From: JBJKPP01 sp046706145
Lineage (GTDB): Bacteria > Bacteroidota > Ignavibacteria > Ignavibacteriales > Ignavibacteriaceae
DNA length: 9,163 nt
Direction of reading: 5' to 3'
Assembly: GCA_046706145.1 (NCBI GenBank)
Contig: JBJKPP010000034.1
Location: forward strand, 1-9,163
The translations under genes were made by a program, and so were the position numbers. Shown here piece after piece: positions 5,529 to 9,163 of the stretch (within the stretch, counting starts at the first letter, position 1; each line of letters starts with the position of its first letter). The notes below the pieces were generated by a model. It worked only from the letters and a program-made list of their open reading frames with translations. It did not search any database and was not told the origin of the DNA.

Positions 5529-6122
5529 TTATGTTTTGTTAATTGCGGATAAAATTTCTTCTCCAAGCGGCGAGATGGATGGGCCAAAATAATAAAGCAG
5601 CTTCCCTTTTTCATCAATCAAATATTTACTGAAATTCCAATCAGGTTGATGTTCGTTCCATCCGTTTTTATTCGGGTCTGTCAGCCACTCATAAACTGGA
5701 TTCTGTCCCTCGCCTTTAACAACTTTGCTCTTCTTAAAAAGCAGAAAGGTGATATTATAATTAGTTTTACAGAATTGTCTAATTTCCTCATCGCTCCCTT
5801 TTTCTTGCTCTTGGAAATCATTTGCAGGAAAACCAAGAATGGTTACTTTATCTTTTTGCTTTTCATGTAGTTCATGCAGAGCTTTGTACTGCGCAGTGTA
5901 CCCACAATCAGAAGCAACATTAACAATCAAAACCTTTTTCCCTTTTAGTTCGGAAAACTGAAACTCGTTACCATCATTCGTAACAGCTTTCAGTTCATAA
6001 AACGGTTTTTGAGGAGAAACATTTTCTTTATTTTCAAACACACTGCTGTTTAATCCAAACAGGCGGGAGAGTCTCATCATTAGAGGGTAAAAGTTTTTCA
6101 GAACAAGTTGTCGAAAAGTCAT
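5529..6122 (-). CDS. Glutathione peroxidase family protein, thioredoxin-dependent 2-Cys type
   Basis: The protein has 197 residues. The GPx domain begins near residue 40. NVASDCGYTAQY holds the peroxidatic cysteine 73; glutamine 106 (in the FQEQE segment), W162 and N163 (DWNFSKYL) complete the catalytic tetrad of the family. Cysteine 118 in QFCKTNY matches the resolving cysteine of yeast Gpx3, so the enzyme probably reduces hydroperoxides with thioredoxin rather than glutathione. The usual FPCNQF motif reads FPANDF here, so the third, non-essential cysteine is lost. About 38 residues precede the domain, longer than in typical bacterial GPx; they are basic and partly hydrophobic and could be a membrane-associating segment, or the true start may be M15 or M16. 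No Shine-Dalgarno site is visible before either start. It begins 36 nt after the permease gene and may share its transcript. Confidence 0.9.
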   Translation of the reverse strand: MTFRQLVLKNFYPLMMRLSRLFGLNSSVFENKENVSPQKPFYELKAVTNDGNEFQFSELKGKKVLIVNVASDCGYTAQYKALHELHEKQKDKVTILGFPANDFQEQEKGSDEEIRQFCKTNYNITFLLFKKSKVVKGEGQNPVYEWLTDPNKNGWNEHQPDWNFSKYLIDEKGKLLYYFGPSISPLGEEILSAINKT

Positions 6123-6158
6123 AATGTATCACAAAAGTTTGTCCAAACGGAAAAGAAT

Positions 6159-7328
6159 CTATTCTGCTCTTAAAGCATTTACAATTTTCAATCTTGCGGC
6201 TCTGACAGAAGGCAAAAATCCGCCTAATAGCCCCATTAAAACAGCAAATCCTAACGAACCAAAAACTATCCATGGTGAAAGTGCAAATGAAAAAGCTAAT
6301 TCAGAGAAACTATTAAAATTTAATGTAGAAATAGTAAAAAATTGAAGGAACGACGCGAGAAAAATTCCTATTAAACCACCGGTTAGCGCTATTAATAAAG
6401 ACTCAATTAGAAATACAATCAAAATGCTTCTTCTGCTGAAACCTAGTGCGCGCATTGTTCCAATTTCAACTGTTCTATTTGCAATAGCCGAGTACATTGT
6501 AATCATTGCTCCAATAGTTGCTCCAACACTAAAGATAACTGTGACAAAAATCCCAAGCAATTCAATTAAAGTTCTCAAATAATCAGATTGGTCAAGGTAA
6601 TATTGCTGCTCAATCTCTGGTTCGTACTCTTTCAATCTTAAATCAGAATTAAATGCTTTTTTGAATTTATTATAATCAGACTTGTTGGTTAATTTCAAAG
6701 TTATAGATGAAACAGTATTAGCTCGATTGAAAGCATCCTGAAGCTGATGAGCATCTCCCCATATTTCGGAATCAAAACCACTGCCGTCTGTTGAAAACTC
6801 GCCGACTATTTTCCATTCATTTCCTGCAACTTTTATGGAACTTCCTACATGTGCAGATTTAAATTCATTATTTATTGCTTTTCCAACTATTAATTCTCTT
6901 AGTGCAGGATTAAACATTCTTCCTTTAATTATTTTTGCCTCCGTCCTTAAAAGTTGAAAACCCGGAGATAAACCCCGTACGGTAACATTACTAACTCCTC
7001 CATTAGGTTTTTCCAAATTTATTATTACAACAGGTTCAAAGGATATTATTGGATTACCGTCCGGAGATTTTGCAATGTAAGGCAGTGAACGAACAATATT
7101 TTGTACATCTCCAGGAATTATACTGGAGATTTCTCCATTGGCGCCTTTCCTAACTATTTTTACGTTATCTTCTGAGCCAGTAGAAACCAGCGTTACTGCT
7201 ACTCCATGAGCCATCATTAATACTGCTGCAAAAACAAACACTACCAAAGCAACACCGACTATAGTAATGCCCGTAGTCAATTTTCTCGACTTGAAATTTT
7301 TGACAGTATAATTTATCGGTAATTTCAT
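6159..7328 (-). CDS. ABC transporter permease, MacB/FtsX type (second permease)
   Basis: The protein has 389 residues in the layout of MacB-like permeases. A basic start and first membrane helix (about 19-41) are followed by a periplasmic core domain of about 200 residues, then three membrane helices at about 250-281, 300-330 and 351-370. The FtsX-type segment NRTVEIGTMRALGFSRRSI follows the second helix, where the coupling helix contacts the ATPase. The end, LPSVRAARLKIVNALRAE, is the classic tail of this family. It would pair with the permease encoded just before it (17 nt away) and with the ATPase gene, moving a substrate by mechanotransmission through the periplasm. Such systems export peptides, toxins or lipoproteins; nothing here fixes the substrate. 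No membrane fusion protein gene is in the window; it could lie upstream, beyond the edge. Confidence 0.9.
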   Translation of the reverse strand: MKLPINYTVKNFKSRKLTTGITIVGVALVVFVFAAVLMMAHGVAVTLVSTGSEDNVKIVRKGANGEISSIIPGDVQNIVRSLPYIAKSPDGNPIISFEPVVIINLEKPNGGVSNVTVRGLSPGFQLLRTEAKIIKGRMFNPALRELIVGKAINNEFKSAHVGSSIKVAGNEWKIVGEFSTDGSGFDSEIWGDAHQLQDAFNRANTVSSITLKLTNKSDYNKFKKAFNSDLRLKEYEPEIEQQYYLDQSDYLRTLIELLGIFVTVIFSVGATIGAMITMYSAIANRTVEIGTMRALGFSRRSILIVFLIESLLIALTGGLIGIFLASFLQFFTISTLNFNSFSELAFSFALSPWIVFGSLGFAVLMGLLGGFLPSVRAARLKIVNALRAE

Positions 7329-7345
7329 GATAGTTATATTCTTAC

Positions 7346-8506
7346 TTAACCTACAAACCGCAAACCATCAACAATTTTTGTTCGCAATGTTTTATGAATG
7401 GGGAAATACGCGGCAGCTAATCCAATTACAACTATTGCTAATGCACATAGAATTATTGTAATAGGCTCAACCTGGAAAACCGGGAAGAATCCTTTGGGTA
7501 AATGGTTTCCAAATCCGGTAACGATGGGAAATGTGAAAAACAATCCCAGCATTCCCCCAAGTAAAGCTATAAACATTGATTCTCCAAGTATCAAAAATGT
7601 CAAATGGTATGTAGAAAAACCAAGGGTCTTAAGAACAGCATATTCTGTTGTTCTTTCCCTGGATGACATTATCATTGTATTTGCCAACACGAGTAAAATT
7701 ATCCCGACTATAACAAAGGACATTACATTCATCGATGTTATAATAGCACTTGATGAAGCAATAAATCCTTGCGAAAATTCCACCTCTGTTTCTGTTTTGG
7801 TAGAATTTGGAGAATTCTCAAAAAGTTTATCTATAGCTTTAGAAATAGCCCCAGAATTTTGTGGACTATTTATTGACTCAACATACCAGCCAACATCGTT
7901 TGCCCTAAGCGGCATTTCTTCTTTCATCCTTTCATTAATATAACTCCAGTGCATAAACATTTGCGTAGCATCCGTTGATTGATATTTTGGTTTGTAAATT
8001 CCTCTAATAACAAAATCCCATTTCCCAGGATAGATATCTCCGTCCAAAGTCATTACGTCACCAATTTTGAGATTATACTGTTTAGCGGTTTCACTTCCGA
8101 TTATACAAGCGTCTCTTTCTTTTTTAAAGTCATCAAATTCTTTCTTTGTCATTTCATATTCAGGATAAACTTTGAAATAAGTATCTGCATCCACTGCGAG
8201 TCTTGCGAAGAAATTTTTCTTGTCTATATAAGTCCCGCCAAACCAATTAGCGTAAGTTACCTGTTTCACTCCCGGTATCTGCGCTATTTTATCGCGATAA
8301 GAGAGTGGAAGCGGAAAAATAAAAGAAACAGATTGACGAGTAACCAATCTATCATTTGATGAAGCATCAACAGCTTGATACCACGCAGTAACTACTGTAC
8401 GTAAAACACCAAAAGCAATAACCGCTACGGCGATTCCTATAATAGTAAGACTAGACCTTAGTTTATGCCTGAATGAATTCTTAAATATAAGCTTTATAAC
8501 TTTCAT
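7346..8506 (-). CDS. ABC transporter permease, MacB/FtsX type (first permease)
   Basis: The protein has 386 residues and the same plan as the next permease: basic start MKVIKLIFKNSFRHKLRSS, first helix at about 18-39, a periplasmic domain to about 250, then three helices at about 255-278, 300-330 and 349-366. SSRERTTEYAVLKTLGFS is the FtsX-type coupling segment, and YFPIHKTLRTKIVDGLR is the family tail. The periplasmic domain shows little similarity by eye to that of the second permease, so the two probably form a heterodimer rather than being a recent duplication. AAGGA, overlapping the stop of the ATPase gene, sits 6 nt before the ATG, so the two genes are closely coupled (9-nt gap). Confidence 0.9.
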   Translation of the reverse strand: MKVIKLIFKNSFRHKLRSSLTIIGIAVAVIAFGVLRTVVTAWYQAVDASSNDRLVTRQSVSFIFPLPLSYRDKIAQIPGVKQVTYANWFGGTYIDKKNFFARLAVDADTYFKVYPEYEMTKKEFDDFKKERDACIIGSETAKQYNLKIGDVMTLDGDIYPGKWDFVIRGIYKPKYQSTDATQMFMHWSYINERMKEEMPLRANDVGWYVESINSPQNSGAISKAIDKLFENSPNSTKTETEVEFSQGFIASSSAIITSMNVMSFVIVGIILLVLANTMIMSSRERTTEYAVLKTLGFSTYHLTFLILGESMFIALLGGMLGLFFTFPIVTGFGNHLPKGFFPVFQVEPITIILCALAIVVIGLAAAYFPIHKTLRTKIVDGLRFVG

Positions 8507-8515
8507 TTCGATTCC

Positions 8516-9163
8516 TTAGACCAATACTCCTTTATCAAGATGACGTTCAAGTTTAGCACTTTCTGCTGCGCGTGGGTCGTGAGTGACCATTAAGATTGTC
8601 TTTTTAAATTCTTCATTTAATCTTTTCATCAAAGTTAAAATTTCATCAGCAGAATTTTTATCGAGGTCGCCAGTAGGTTCATCTGCTACCAAAATTAATG
8701 GGTCGGTAACAATTGCCCTTGCAATTGCAACTCTTTGTTCCTGCCCGCCGGAAAGTTGTTTCGGATAGTGGTCCATCCTATCAGCTAATCCAACGATTGA
8801 TAATGCAGTTTCAACATGCTGGCGGCGTTCAGACTTAGAAAGTTTGGTTAGTAGTAATGGCAATTCCACATTTTCATAAGCGGTGAGCACCGGAATCAGA
8901 TTGTAAAACTGAAAAACAAAACCAACATTAGAAGAACGCCATTTAGCCAGAGCAGATTCACCAAGTTTTGAGATATCTGTTCCGTTAACTAAAATATCAC
9001 CCTGAGTTGGTTTATCGATTCCGGCTATCAAATTTAGTAGAGTTGTCTTACCCGAACCCGAAGGTCCCATAAGAGCAAGAAATTCACCTTCTTTAACGGA
9101 TAGATTAATCCCGTCTAACACAGGAATTTGAATACTATCTCTCCAGTATGATTTAGATACGTT
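8516..9163 (-). CDS. ABC transporter ATPase, MacB/LolD type (5' end beyond the window)
   Basis: The visible part is 215 residues and is open to the window edge. It starts NVSKSYWRDSIQIPVLDGI, which is normal N-terminal sequence for this family, so the true start is only a few codons outside. The in-frame GTG at 9121 is an internal valine, not the start. Motifs seen are Walker A GPSGSGKTT (visible residues 33-41), Q-loop FVFQFYNLIP, the signature LSGGQEQRVAIARA, Walker B LILVADEPTGDLD and the H-loop MVTHD. The C-terminus is short and ends shortly after the H-loop, as usual for LolD/MacB-type separate ATPases. It would power the two permeases encoded directly downstream. All catalytic motifs are intact. 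Confidence 0.93.
   Translation of the reverse strand, partial: NVSKSYWRDSIQIPVLDGINLSVKEGEFLALMGPSGSGKTTLLNLIAGIDKPTQGDILVNGTDISKLGESALAKWRSSNVGFVFQFYNLIPVLTAYENVELPLLLTKLSKSERRQHVETALSIVGLADRMDHYPKQLSGGQEQRVAIARAIVTDPLILVADEPTGDLDKNSADEILTLMKRLNEEFKKTILMVTHDPRAAESAKLERHLDKGVLV

Noticed and set aside
6131..6142. Imperfect palindrome ACAAAAGTTTGT before the peroxidase gene as an operator
   Set aside because: Arms of only five bases in AT-rich sequence, mismatched centre, and the gene is probably within an operon.
7398..7943. A 181-codon open frame on the + strand
   Set aside because: It lies wholly antisense to the first permease, which has clear family motifs; the composition and sequence look like a shadow of that gene.
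9119..9121. GTG as a start of the ABC ATPase gene
   Set aside because: The frame stays open to the window edge and codes for the normal family N-terminus (NVSKSYW...), so this codon is an internal valine.

Overview
The window is AT-rich, uses standard bacterial codons, and has clear Shine-Dalgarno sites ahead of most + strand genes. The gene families (a FadL-type outer-membrane channel, MacB-like ABC exporter genes, an anaerobic molybdoenzyme module) point to a Gram-negative anaerobe or facultative anaerobe. Overall style would fit the Bacteroidota/Chlorobi/Ignavibacteria group, but there is no marker gene, so the placement is only a guess.

Region 1 (1-3776, + strand) is a compact, mostly overlapping gene run that looks like a sulfur-compound respiratory operon. 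It opens with the last 12 codons of an upstream gene, probably the molybdopterin catalytic subunit. Then come a 16-cysteine four-cluster ferredoxin subunit with a C-terminal membrane helix, and a di-heme cytochrome b of the formate dehydrogenase gamma/PhsC type. These three would make a thiosulfate, polysulfide or related reductase (or a formate dehydrogenase-like enzyme) exchanging electrons with the quinone pool. Next are two half-size YeeE/YedE membrane proteins, the family of the thiosulfate importer TsuA, each with one conserved cysteine motif. After these come a membrane-anchored rhodanese-like protein without the usual active-site cysteine, and a small NifX/NafY-type protein.

The most striking observation is that the upstream protein and the rhodanese-like protein end in the same residues, AIREGC followed by a TAG stop. 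Three of the six shared codons differ only at synonymous third positions. This suggests a selected C-terminal cysteine tail on two proteins of one cluster, perhaps a sulfur-carrying arm or a docking/anchoring tag.

Region 2 (3925-5421, + strand) is a FadL/OmpP1-type outer-membrane channel with a signal peptide. A strong bidirectional terminator (5457-5490) separates it from the convergent minus-strand genes.

Region 3 (5529-9163, - strand), read in transcription order, holds an ABC ATPase whose start lies beyond the window edge, two MacB/FtsX-type permeases, and a thioredoxin-type glutathione peroxidase. The spacings of 9, 17 and 36 nt fit one transcript. The ATPase and two permeases would form an efflux or lipoprotein-export type transporter; the peroxidase may only be a passenger.

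There is no stretch above 150 nt without a gene. No tRNA, rRNA, CRISPR, insertion sequence or phage signature was seen.
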